A stretch of DNA of 64,000 nt from Novipirellula galeiformis (GTDB lineage Bacteria > Planctomycetota > Planctomycetia > Pirellulales > Pirellulaceae): the NCBI RefSeq assembly GCF_007860095.1, contig NZ_SJPT01000001.1, positions 820,212 through 884,211 of the forward strand. Direction: 5' to 3'. A program made the translations under genes and the position numbers. This document shows positions 40,238 through 49,036 of this stretch, one piece after another (the first letter of the stretch is position 1; each line of letters begins with the position of its first letter). Below the pieces are notes generated by a model. The model was not told the origin of the DNA. It did no database searches and worked only from the letters and a program-made list of their open reading frames with translations.

Positions 40238-41127
40238 AGGATCGAAGTTCCTCCGGGGTAGAGTTGGAAGTACACCGCGTCGAGGAAGATATTGAGAACT
40301 AGGTCGATCGCTAGGATCAACACAAACGAGTAGACGAACGCTGCGGTCGCAGCTTTGCCCACCCCTTCGGCTCCCGCTTCGCAATTGAATCCGCGGTAAC
40401 AACTGACGATCGCGATCACGCCACCAAAGAAGAAGCTCTTGAAGATGCCATTGAACAGGTCAAAACCACGCACGCCTTCGCGCGAATGATTCAGGTACGC
40501 GGCATGGTCGATCCCAAGGATGATCACACTGTAAAAATAGCCTCCGACAATCCCCATGAAATCGGCCATCAACGTTAGCGCGGGGATCAACAAGATGCAG
40601 GCTAGAAAACGAGGCACGACGAGATAATGGATCGGGTCGGCCCCCATCGTCGTCAAGGCATCGATTTGTTCGGTGACTCGCATCGTTCCCAGAACTGCCG
40701 CCATCGCACTGCCAACGCGTCCCGCTAGCATGGTCGCGGCAAGCACCGGGCCGAGTTCGCGGACCAAGGAGGTGTTGATGACGACGCCCAAGCGGTTTTC
40801 CAGCCCGAACGCGTGGAATTGGTAGTAACTGTTGACGGCCAAAACCATTCCAATGAAGGTTCCCGTCAAAGCCACGACGGGCAAGCTCAGCACGCCCACT
40901 TGATAGAAATTGATCAATAGGGTGCCGCGACGCGGTAGCCGCGTGAACAACCAAACAAACATCTTGTAGGCGAAAATCGCGATATCGCCGACGGTGATGA
41001 TGCCGTCGACCACCGCCGAGCCCCATTCGGTGACCCAGCGCACCAGCGGACTTTCATTGGGGATGTTCCCCTGGGAAGAACCGTTGGGACGAGATGACGG
41101 CAATGCGGCGGTACCCTGCTGAGCCAC
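40234..41127 (-). CDS. mlaE: MlaE family ABC transporter permease
   Basis: Start GTG 41127; the protein has 297 residues. After a hydrophilic lead (to about residue 45) it shows the MlaE pattern: SLPVVALTGTFIGMVLAVNS, SLVRELGPVLAATMLAGRVGSA with the conserved E-L-G-P-V-L and G-R-x-G-S/A, MAAVLGTMRVTEQIDALTTM (E-Q-I-D-A), and five or so membrane helices. It is the channel of the lipid ABC transporter in the inner membrane. It starts the three-gene operon, which in planctomycetes would serve outer-membrane lipid balance. Confidence 0.94.
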   Translation of the reverse strand: MAQQGTAALPSSRPNGSSQGNIPNESPLVRWVTEWGSAVVDGIITVGDIAIFAYKMFVWLFTRLPRRGTLLINFYQVGVLSLPVVALTGTFIGMVLAVNSYYQFHAFGLENRLGVVINTSLVRELGPVLAATMLAGRVGSAMAAVLGTMRVTEQIDALTTMGADPIHYLVVPRFLACILLIPALTLMADFMGIVGGYFYSVIILGIDHAAYLNHSREGVRGFDLFNGIFKSFFFGGVIAIVSCYRGFNCEAGAEGVGKAATAAFVYSFVLILAIDLVLNIFLDAVYFQLYPGGTSIL

Positions 41128-41475
41128 GTTTCTGGTTACTCCCTATGCTGAGAACTCAGCAAAAATCGATTCGCGACCACGGATATCTCGATGGGGGCAT
41201 ACGCGTCAGTTGCCTTCCCATTGTTCACGATAGGACATTCTTCTCGCGATCATCTTGTCGTATGTTGAATTGTATCGGTCAGGCAGACGTTGAGGATTAG
41301 CGAAAGGTTTTGGATCGTAGGTCGATGGCACTGCCACATTTCGCTTTCGGCGCGGTTACAATGGCAATCCTCCCCCAAACCGGGGTCCCCTTGGGGCGAT
41401 TGAAATGCAGCCTTTTTGATCGATACCGAACGATTGAGACTTACTGAACTGACACGAGCGGGCGAGAACATCTTG
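41128..41475. other. Divergent intergenic region between mlaE and the sugar isomerase gene
   Basis: About 350 bp separate the divergent starts, so promoters for both directions should lie here. I see no repeat, terminator or small gene. Confidence 0.5.
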
Positions 41476-42459
41476 ATGGCTAACCCAACCCAAGCATCCC
41501 CTCCTTTATCGCGGCGAGAGGGTATCTCACGGCGAGATTGCGGCATCGCGATGGGAGCGACCGCTTTGCTAGCACCTTTTCTTTCGATGGTATCGGACTC
41601 CGCCGCACGGGCCGAGTCGGAGTCGTCGGAGTCCGCTGCGTTCTCGCTTCGCTACCTGCTGTCCAGCGCCATGTATGGCTATACCTCGCTGAGCGAGATC
41701 ATGCCGGAAGTACAGAAGATTGGGGCGTCGGGTATCGACATTTGGCCCAAAGTGCATGGCAACCAACGAGAGCAAGTGGACGAAATGGGCGAACAAGCCT
41801 TTCGTGAGTTGCTGGACTCGCATGACGTTTCGCTGCACTGCATCACGCAATACAGCTTAGGGCCGTTTCGATTGCAAAACGAGATGCGGTTTGCCCAGCG
41901 ATTTGGTTGCCACACGATGGTCACTGGTGCCTCAGGCCCCAAAGGTTTGGCGGGCAGCGAATTGAAATCTGCCGTCGCGAAATTTGTCGAGGCGATGAAG
42001 CCACATCTCGCTGTGGCTGAGGAAACCGAGGTCACGATTGCGATCGAGAATCATAGCAATAGTCTGATTGAGTCGCCCGATTCGTTGAAATGGTTGGCGG
42101 AGATGCTGCCATCAAAACACCTCTCGATCGCGTTTGCTCCCTACCACTTGGAACAAGATTCCGAGCAAATGGCGACACTGATTCGCGAGCTTGGTAACTC
42201 CATTTCCATGTTCTATGCATGGCAGCACGGCAAGGGATGTCACGTCAAGTTGCCCAAGGAAGAGGAGTTGCTACAGATGCCCGGTCGCGGCGAATTGGAG
42301 TTTGCTCCGATCCTCGCCGCATTAAAAGCGATCAAGTATCAAGGATGGACCGAAGTCTTTATGCACCCCGTGCCGCGTGGGGTGCCGATCTTGGAATCGA
42401 CGGCGGAAGTGACCAATGAAATCAACCGAGGACGCGGGTATCTTGATGAACGGGTGTAA
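41476..42459 (+). CDS. TAT-exported sugar phosphate isomerase/epimerase-like protein
   Basis: Start at ATG 41476 (MANPTQASPPLSRREGISRR). A twin-arginine signal is plausible: SRRDCGIAMGATALLAPFLS, with RR then a hydrophobic core. The mature part is a TIM-barrel of the xylose-isomerase-like family: IMPEVQKIGASGIDIWPKVH (strand-helix ending in D-x-W), SLHCITQYSLGPF, VTIAIENHSNSL (metal-binding Glu and His), IAFAPYHLEQD and GWTEVFMHP. The 327-residue product would work outside the cytoplasm on a sugar or inositol derivative. It overlaps the cytochrome gene by 14 bases and likely shares its operon. Confidence 0.85.
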   Translation: MANPTQASPPLSRREGISRRDCGIAMGATALLAPFLSMVSDSAARAESESSESAAFSLRYLLSSAMYGYTSLSEIMPEVQKIGASGIDIWPKVHGNQREQVDEMGEQAFRELLDSHDVSLHCITQYSLGPFRLQNEMRFAQRFGCHTMVTGASGPKGLAGSELKSAVAKFVEAMKPHLAVAEETEVTIAIENHSNSLIESPDSLKWLAEMLPSKHLSIAFAPYHLEQDSEQMATLIRELGNSISMFYAWQHGKGCHVKLPKEEELLQMPGRGELEFAPILAALKAIKYQGWTEVFMHPVPRGVPILESTAEVTNEINRGRGYLDERV

Positions 42460-44992
42460 TCAGTGGTTGGACGGGTTGCGATCCGCGTGGAGTTGTAGGC
42501 TGCTATTGGCTGGATTGCTGATCGGCGTCTGCGCGAGTGACGCGGGTGCGGAAGACGAGGCTGCGCGATCACCTTTCGTGGCAGGTTTTGAACGTTTTGG
42601 ACGGCACGACGAACTCGATTCCAATGTTGCCGGAGCGTTGTTGGTTCGAGAACTCAGTTGTACGGCATGTCACGACTCGAGCGTGGAATCGTTTGCGGCG
42701 AAGCGGGGGCCCAAGCTCAACGCAGCGGCGCGGCGCTTGCAACAAGATTGGGTGGTTCGTTATCTCGATGCGCCGCACCGAGTCAAACCGGGGACCACGA
42801 TGCCCGACGTGTTGGCGCATCTTCCTGCCAGCGAAAAGGCGGAGGTGCTCGATGCCTTGGTCGCGTTCTTGTCGACTCAGCAGGCAGCGTTTCCAACGCT
42901 GGTCGCCAACGGAGGGTCTCCGCTGAGAAATGAATTTTGGAACAAGGGTGATTTGGCGCACGGCAAGAAGCTCTATCACGAAGTGGGCTGTGTCGCCTGT
43001 CATGCGTCTGACGCAGATTACGAGGTCGGTGAGGTTGAAGAGTCGGCGATCGACCGACTGATGGAAGAACTTGACCCCGAGGAGCTCGCCGAACTCGGGT
43101 TGTCCGGAGCCGCGCGTCGAGTGGAATCAATTCCCTTAGGGGAACTTGACCAAAAATACACGCGTCGCTCATTGGCTCACTTTTTGCACGATCCTCATCG
43201 CGACCGTCCCGCATCGCGGATGCCCAAGTTGAATTTGACGCCGACCGAATCGGCTGACATCGCTGAGTATTTGTTGCGTGAGCAAGTCGCTCGGGAGCAA
43301 GCGTTCTCGATCGAGCCCAATGCCGACAAGGCTTTGATCGAAACCGGACGCCAATTTTTTGTTTCGATGGGCTGTGTGAATTGTCATGAGGCGAGCTCGG
43401 TGACGGTGAAGCCGGCATCGAGCACGAAGCCCATGCGGGCAAAACCACTCAAGGCACTTGATGTCACGGCATCTGCTTCTTGTTTCGAGTTGTCCTCGGG
43501 GGCTAAGTTGTCTTCGGAGTTCAGCGCACACTACCCACTCGATGCGATGCAGGTCGATGCGATCAAGGACGCCCTTTCGGATGTCCTCACGGAGCAGGAC
43601 GATGCCCATCTAGCGGTGGATCAAACCCTGTTGTCGATGAATTGTTATGCTTGTCACGAGCGGGCCGAGTTGGGGGGAGTCGGGCGTTACCGGAAAGCTT
43701 ATTTCGAGACCGTTCGACAAATCGATTTGGGTGACGAAGGACGCTTGCCGCCTTCGCTTTCCGACGTCGGCAAAAAATTGACAACGCCGTGGCTCAAGCG
43801 AGTGCTCGCTGGGGAGAAGGCAACGCGGCTTCGTTCCCACATGACCATTCGCATGCCTGTTTTTTCGCATCCGAGCGTTGCGGAACTCAGCGATGCCATC
43901 ACTCGTGCGGATGAGCCCGACACCGCGAGCGAGCAGGAGGTGTTTGGCAAACTCAATGCCAAAACGGTTGCCGAACGAGCTTCGATCGGACGCCAATTGA
44001 TGGATGTCGGTTGCATCCAATGCCACGCGTTTGAGCATGACGCGTTGCCTGGCGTTGTGGGAGTCGATTTAAGTGGGGTGCCTGGTCGCGTGTACCCAAG
44101 TTGGTTTCGTGATTTCGTCATGGACCCCGCCAGTTTGAAACAACGCACTCGTATGCCGACTTTTTTTCCCGATGGAAAAGCACAAGATCCGAATTTGTTG
44201 GACGGCGATCCCGTTCAGCAAATCGGTGCGATGTGGAGCTATTTGAAACACATTAAACAGCAGGGCGTTCCTGAGAAAATCGCTGAAGCGCGATCGGCAA
44301 ACTACGAATTGAAACCGAGCGATCATCCGATCGTGTTGCGAACGTTTATGAAACAGGCCGGCACGCATGCGATCGCGGTTGGTTTTCCCAGCGGCACCCA
44401 CTTCGCATTTGATGCCCAGCGTCCCAACCTCGTCTTGGGGTGGAAGCAGCAGTTTGTCGATGCACGCAGCACTTGGTTCGAGCGTTTTGCGCCCGCGATT
44501 GACCCGCTCGGTGAATCCACCACGGAGTTGTCCCGTGGATTCGCGATCGTTTCCAAAGAACCGGGCAAGCAGGAATTGGCCGATGATGAGACGTTCCAGG
44601 ACGACTCGCGTTTTTCAGGCTATCGACTGGATTCGAATCGGGTGCCCACGTTTGTGTATCAATTCGGTGACTGGAATATCGAGGATACGATCCGCTCGGA
44701 TTCCGAAACGGGGTTGCACCGGGTGCTGCATTTCGAGACCTCGGAACGCGATCATGCTGATTCGTCTCAGCCGGTGGCAAACGAGTCGACACGGCGTTTG
44801 TACTTTCGTGCTTTGGTGGGCAAGACGATTGCGAAAACGTCTCCCACCGCATGGCGACGCCAGGATGGATTGGTATTGACGCTCGTGGGGAATGGTGCCA
44901 GCGAAGGTGAAGTGATTACGCAAGCGGGGACGAGCCAATTGCTCCTGCCGATTCATGGAAAAACTCAAGTTGAGGTGAACTACCAATGGTAA
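42446..44992 (+). CDS. Exported c-type cytochrome with five heme-binding motifs
   Basis: Start at ATG 42446 (MNGCNQWLDGLRSAWSCRLL); another ATG at 42416 is possible. A signal peptide ends near CASDAGAED. Five CxxCH motifs can be counted: SCTACHDS, GCVACHAS, GCVNCHEA, NCYACHER and GCIQCHAF, around residues 70, 180, 310, 400 and 530. Conserved Met ligands probably lie in stretches such as GTTMPDVL, ASRMPKLN, TIRMPVFS and RTRMPTFF. After the last heme there is a beta-rich domain of about 280 residues without known motifs. It is a periplasmic electron carrier or redox enzyme, coupled to the next gene by a 7-base overlap. Confidence 0.9.
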   Translation: MNGCNQWLDGLRSAWSCRLLLAGLLIGVCASDAGAEDEAARSPFVAGFERFGRHDELDSNVAGALLVRELSCTACHDSSVESFAAKRGPKLNAAARRLQQDWVVRYLDAPHRVKPGTTMPDVLAHLPASEKAEVLDALVAFLSTQQAAFPTLVANGGSPLRNEFWNKGDLAHGKKLYHEVGCVACHASDADYEVGEVEESAIDRLMEELDPEELAELGLSGAARRVESIPLGELDQKYTRRSLAHFLHDPHRDRPASRMPKLNLTPTESADIAEYLLREQVAREQAFSIEPNADKALIETGRQFFVSMGCVNCHEASSVTVKPASSTKPMRAKPLKALDVTASASCFELSSGAKLSSEFSAHYPLDAMQVDAIKDALSDVLTEQDDAHLAVDQTLLSMNCYACHERAELGGVGRYRKAYFETVRQIDLGDEGRLPPSLSDVGKKLTTPWLKRVLAGEKATRLRSHMTIRMPVFSHPSVAELSDAITRADEPDTASEQEVFGKLNAKTVAERASIGRQLMDVGCIQCHAFEHDALPGVVGVDLSGVPGRVYPSWFRDFVMDPASLKQRTRMPTFFPDGKAQDPNLLDGDPVQQIGAMWSYLKHIKQQGVPEKIAEARSANYELKPSDHPIVLRTFMKQAGTHAIAVGFPSGTHFAFDAQRPNLVLGWKQQFVDARSTWFERFAPAIDPLGESTTELSRGFAIVSKEPGKQELADDETFQDDSRFSGYRLDSNRVPTFVYQFGDWNIEDTIRSDSETGLHRVLHFETSERDHADSSQPVANESTRRLYFRALVGKTIAKTSPTAWRRQDGLVLTLVGNGASEGEVITQAGTSQLLLPIHGKTQVEVNYQW

Positions 44993-46551
44993 ATCGATCA
45001 CGCATCCTCGTCGCTCTCGTCTGCGCGGGAGTTTGGGTCGGCCTTTGGGGCGCCGTCGCGGGCGCGGCTGATGAGAGCGATTATTATCGCATTGTCTCCA
45101 TTGCCACCTCGTCGACCTCGTTGGATTCTCGCGATCCGAACTGGAAACCAAGTGAGGATGGAATCGCATTGGAGGTCAGCGGGATCGCCGTTCTGGATTC
45201 CTCCCGCGTCGCCGTGGCGATTCGCAAGGGGGAGATCTGGATTCTCGATGGCGTTTACGACGATCCGCCGAAAAACGTGACGTACAAACAATTTGCCACC
45301 GCACTTCATGAACCGCTCGGGTTACTCAAGCTCGATGATTCGCTGGTGACGACTCAGCGAACCGAGTTGACCGCGATACGCGATCTGGATGGGGACGAGG
45401 TCGCAGACGAGTACAAGACGCTTGCCAGCGGTTGGGGCGTGACGGGCAATTATCACGAGTATGCTTACGGTCCGAAGCTCGATCGCAATGGGGATCTGTG
45501 GGTCACGCTCAATATCGGGATGGGGATCAAGGGGGATATGTTCAAGCACACCGTTGCCGATCCGACGCTCGGTTATCGCCAAGGGAAATGGCGCGGATGG
45601 GGATTGAAACTGAGTTCCGATGGCGATTTGAAACCGGTTTGCGCGGGGATGCGTTCACCTAGCGGACTCGGAGCGAATGCCGATGGCGATATGTTTTACA
45701 CCGACCAACAAGGCAACTGGGTGGCAACGAACTCGCTGCATCATATGCGTGAAGGCGTGTTCTTTCATCACGCCGAAGCACTGGCGTCGATGAGCCAACC
45801 CGGGTCGACGATCACCGGGGTCAGTAAGGTGCCCAATGGTTTGCCGTTGCCTCAGGCTCTACGCCAATTTCCACAAATGCAACCACCGGCGGTTTGGTTC
45901 CCGTATAAAAAAATGGGGCAATCGACCACCGATATAATGCTCGATACCAGTGATGGGGAATTCGGTCCCTTCGCCGGCCAATTGTTTGTTGGCGAGTTTA
46001 CTCAAGCGGCGATCAATCGAGTGTTCTTGGAAAAAGTGGATGGCGAGTACCAAGGGGCTTGTTTCCCCTTTCGGCATGGCTTTGCCTCGGCGGTGTTGAG
46101 AATGGCTCAGGGGACCGACGGCAGTATGTTTGTCGGGTTATCCAATCGCGGATGGAGCAGTTTAGGCAGCGCGTCGTATGGACTCGAGCGTTTGGTGTGG
46201 ACCGGCAAAACGCCATTTGAGATCAAGGAGATGCGGGCGACCTCCGATGGCTTCGAATTGACCTTTACCGGCCCCGTCGATCCAACCACCGCAGGCGACG
46301 TCGCATCCTATGCAATGAAAAGTTACACGTATCTGTACCAATCCGCTTACGGAAGCGACGAAATCCAGACGCAAACGCCCAAGGTGACTCAGGCGATCGT
46401 GGCAGAGGACCGCATGAAGGTGCGGTTAGTCGTCGAAGGTTTGCGAGAATTGTATGTCCACGAGTTAGACGCAGCGGGCGTGCGCAGCGCCGCTGCGGAA
46501 CCACTCTTGCATCACGATGCCTATTACACGCTCAATCGGATTCCCAAATAA
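44986..46551 (+). CDS. Exported beta-propeller protein (PVC-type dehydrogenase-like)
   Basis: The ATG overlaps the stop of the cytochrome gene. The 521-residue product has a signal peptide (ILVALVCAGVWVGLWGAVAG, then AADESD) and a propeller-like body: ALEVSGIAVLDSSRVAVAIR, KGEIWILDGV, EPLGLLKLDDSLVTTQRTEL, RDLDGDEVADEYKTLASGWG, GRNGDLWVTLN-like blades, and FAGQLFVGEFTQAAINRVFL. This is the pattern of the putative membrane-bound dehydrogenase propellers frequent in Planctomycetes and Verrucomicrobia, which are commonly paired with cytochromes c. The cytochrome directly upstream is therefore the probable electron acceptor. The substrate is unknown. Confidence 0.82.
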   Translation: MVNRSRILVALVCAGVWVGLWGAVAGAADESDYYRIVSIATSSTSLDSRDPNWKPSEDGIALEVSGIAVLDSSRVAVAIRKGEIWILDGVYDDPPKNVTYKQFATALHEPLGLLKLDDSLVTTQRTELTAIRDLDGDEVADEYKTLASGWGVTGNYHEYAYGPKLDRNGDLWVTLNIGMGIKGDMFKHTVADPTLGYRQGKWRGWGLKLSSDGDLKPVCAGMRSPSGLGANADGDMFYTDQQGNWVATNSLHHMREGVFFHHAEALASMSQPGSTITGVSKVPNGLPLPQALRQFPQMQPPAVWFPYKKMGQSTTDIMLDTSDGEFGPFAGQLFVGEFTQAAINRVFLEKVDGEYQGACFPFRHGFASAVLRMAQGTDGSMFVGLSNRGWSSLGSASYGLERLVWTGKTPFEIKEMRATSDGFELTFTGPVDPTTAGDVASYAMKSYTYLYQSAYGSDEIQTQTPKVTQAIVAEDRMKVRLVVEGLRELYVHELDAAGVRSAAAEPLLHHDAYYTLNRIPK

Positions 46552-46589
46552 GCGTGAGGCGTGATGCGGTCTCGTTTTCGATTCGCGAC

Positions 46590-47441
46590 TCACTCCGCGA
46601 CGCAGGGATTGACGAGCGTGCCGATGCCATCGATTTCGACTTTGCAGACGTCGTTTGGTTTTAGGAAGACAGGTGGCGTCTTGGCCGCGCCAACGCCGGG
46701 CGGAGTGCCGGTGAAAATCAAATCACCAGGCTTCAGGGTCATGATTTTCGATAGGTGGGAGATCAGTTCGGGGATATTGAAAATCAGTTGTGCGGTGGTG
46801 CTGTTTTGCACCACTTCGTCGTTGAGATGCAATTTGACCCGCACATCGCTGGCGTCTGGCAACTCTTGCGACGTCGCAATACAGGGCCCTACCGGTGCGA
46901 AGGTATCAAAGCTTTTGGCGAGTAACCATTGGCCGCCGGGGCGTCCTTTTTGCCAATCTCGCGCCGAAACATCGTGGCCGCAGGTGTAACCGTACACGTA
47001 ATTCATTGCCTCGTCGGTCGAAACGTGCTTGGCCGTTTTGCCGATCACGACCACCAATTCGGCTTCGTAATCGACTTGCTCTGAAACACGCGGTAAACGA
47101 ATCTCCTCGCCATGGCCGACAAGCGCCGTATTGAACTTGCTAAACACGATGGGTTCGGAAGGGATTTCGGACCCGGTTTCGATCGCGTGATCACGGTAGT
47201 TCAAGCCAATACAGATGATCTTTTCCGGCGCATCGATCGGCGGCAGCAAGCGATCCGGAGCCGGTTGCCATTGCGAATCGGAGGGGGTGGGTAATTCGGC
47301 GAGCCACGTTGCCCCTCCGGCCAATAACTCCGCTTGCGTGGGAGCAGTCTTGGTCAGCAAGGCGATGGGACAAATCCGTGAGCCATCGTAAATCGCAAAC
47401 TGCGAGTTTCCATCGGCATCGGTGAATCGGCAAATTGGCAT
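46590..47441 (-). CDS. Fumarylacetoacetate hydrolase family protein
   Basis: The 283-residue product has the FAH-family core: [20 protein letters not shown] (K-x-x-x-x-G-x-N-Y), [40 protein letters not shown] with the metal-binding E-x-E (here YEAELVVV), [31 protein letters not shown] (K-S-F-D-T-F/x-x-P-x-G-P) and [14 protein letters not shown]. The family hydrolyses or decarboxylates beta-keto acids, using Mg2+ or Mn2+, often in aromatic or sugar-acid catabolism. It is cytoplasmic. It lies alone on the minus strand between two exported propeller genes. Confidence 0.95.
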   Translation of the reverse strand: MPICRFTDADGNSQFAIYDGSRICPIALLTKTAPTQAELLAGGATWLAELPTPSDSQWQPAPDRLLPPIDAPEKIICIGLNYRDHAIETGSEIPSEPIVFSKFNTALVGHGEEIRLPRVSEQVDYEAELVVVIGKTAKHVSTDEAMNYVYGYTCGHDVSARDWQKGRPGGQWLLAKSFDTFAPVGPCIATSQELPDASDVRVKLHLNDEVVQNSTTAQLIFNIPELISHLSKIMTLKPGDLIFTGTPPGVGAAKTPPVFLKPNDVCKVEIDGIGTLVNPCVAE

Positions 47442-47653
47442 AACTCTCTATCCTGTGAAAATCAATCGAATCGGGGTGTGTTTGATGCGATGGCGTTTCG
47501 CGATCTGCCACAGTGTAGCATTGCGGCTCCAATGTTCATGCCACCCCAAACGAACGGCAAATGCGATTCCGTTATAATGCGCGACACGCAACGTCAGCGA
47601 AAGTTCTCCCCCCCCCTCCCCTGCCCCAAAATACGATTAGGCATTCCATCCCG

Positions 47654-48952
47654 GTGAAGTTTGTATCCTCGAGACGAAACGCGTTAAAAACAATCGCTTC
47701 GGCAACCGCTTTGGCGTCGGTCGGCCGAATCAGCCATGCAGAGCAAGCAAGTGCCCAAGTAGCGGACTCGCTTCCCCCGGTGCGGCAAATCACTCGGGGG
47801 CCACTGAATCATTGGTTCGGCTACTACGACAAACTTGAATTTGATCCAACCAATCGTTTTGTTTTGTCAGGTCAAGTGGCGTTTGAGCATCGCACCCCGC
47901 GTGCGGACGACACGATTCGCGTCGGCATGGTCGACACGGCGGACAATGACAAATGGATCCCGCTCGGTAAAAGTAGTGCGTGGGGATGGCAACAAGGTTG
48001 TATGTTGCAGTGGCGTCCGCAATCCGAGTCGGAAGTGGTTTGGAATGATCGCCAAGGCGACCAACATGTTTGCCGGGTGATGGATGTGAAGACCCAAAAG
48101 CTTCGCACATTGCCGCGACCCATCTATGCACTCAGCGGAGACGGGAAATGGGCGATTACGGCCGATTTTTCACGGATTCAGCGGATGCGTCCAGGCTACG
48201 GCTATGTCGGGTTGAATGATCCTTGTTCACAATTGCGAGCACCTGAGGACTCGGGCGTTTGGAAGATGAACATGGAAACGGGGGAGTCCGAGTTGATCTT
48301 TTCGCTCGCAGCTGCCGCTCGAATCGACCATCAAGGCAAGTCATTGGCCGACAAATGGAACTACTTTAATCATTTGCTTGTTAGCCCCGACAGTTCCCGA
48401 TTCATTGTCTTGCATCGCTGGCGCGAGAGCACTGGTGATGGGCCGGATGCGGAGCCGGCCGGAAGATTCACGACGCGAATGTTTACCGTCGGCATGGACG
48501 GTAGCGACCCCTTCATTCTCGATCCATCGGGGGAAACGTCTCATTTTATTTGGCGGGATCCGTCGCATGTTTGTGCGTGGACGAAACCCACGGGCAAGCG
48601 GTCAGGGTTCTATCTGTTTCGCGATCAAAGCGACGAAGTTCAGACGGTGGGCGAAGGAGTGATGAAGCGAAATGGGCACAATACCTATGTGCCACATACG
48701 GACAATGAGTGGATTCTCAATGACACTTATCCGCAAAAAGGAGCCCGTACGCAGGATCCGTATTTGTATCACGTGCCTTCGAATCGTGTCGTTTCGCTCG
48801 GTCATTTTCATTCGCCGCCCGAATACACCGGCGAGTGGCGTTGTGATACGCATCCGCGAAACAGTAACGACGGAAAGTCGGTGGTGATCGATTCGCCGCA
48901 CCACGAGGGACGGCAGTTGCATCTGATTGATATCAGCGAAATCGTGGCATGA
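47654..48952 (+). CDS. TAT-exported propeller protein, oligogalacturonate lyase-like
   Basis: ATG 47561 begins the open frame, but GTG 47654 gives VKFVSSRRNALKTIASATAL, a good twin-arginine signal, so it is preferred. The mature protein (about 400 residues) reads as repeated propeller blades: FGYYDKLEFDPTNRFVLSGQ, DTIRVGMVDTADNDKWIPLG, GDGKWAITADFSRIQRMRPG, WNYFNHLLVSPDSSRFIVLH and HNTYVPHTDNEWILNDTYP. The N-H-L and H-N-T-Y-x-P positions resemble the metal-binding sites of oligogalacturonate lyase propellers. It probably acts on a carbohydrate outside the cytoplasm, but catalytic residues cannot be proven from this reading. Confidence 0.8.
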   Translation: MKFVSSRRNALKTIASATALASVGRISHAEQASAQVADSLPPVRQITRGPLNHWFGYYDKLEFDPTNRFVLSGQVAFEHRTPRADDTIRVGMVDTADNDKWIPLGKSSAWGWQQGCMLQWRPQSESEVVWNDRQGDQHVCRVMDVKTQKLRTLPRPIYALSGDGKWAITADFSRIQRMRPGYGYVGLNDPCSQLRAPEDSGVWKMNMETGESELIFSLAAAARIDHQGKSLADKWNYFNHLLVSPDSSRFIVLHRWRESTGDGPDAEPAGRFTTRMFTVGMDGSDPFILDPSGETSHFIWRDPSHVCAWTKPTGKRSGFYLFRDQSDEVQTVGEGVMKRNGHNTYVPHTDNEWILNDTYPQKGARTQDPYLYHVPSNRVVSLGHFHSPPEYTGEWRCDTHPRNSNDGKSVVIDSPHHEGRQLHLIDISEIVA

Positions 48953-48968
48953 CCCTGCATCATTCCTC

Positions 48969-49036
48969 TAGTGGATCTTGTTAAATATCCACTATTTAAG
49001 GATTGATGGCGGAGGGATCTTTAGCAAGATCCACTA
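48969..49036. repeat. Inverted repeat between convergent genes, supplying a stop codon
   Basis: TAGTGGATCTTG (48969-48980) is perfectly matched by CAAGATCCACTA (49025-49036), and the arms extend inwards with a few mismatches to about 22 bp. Its right end contains the TAG stop of the hydrolase gene (minus strand). Such a structure could act as a bidirectional terminator or be a REP/MITE-type element. Confidence 0.75.
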
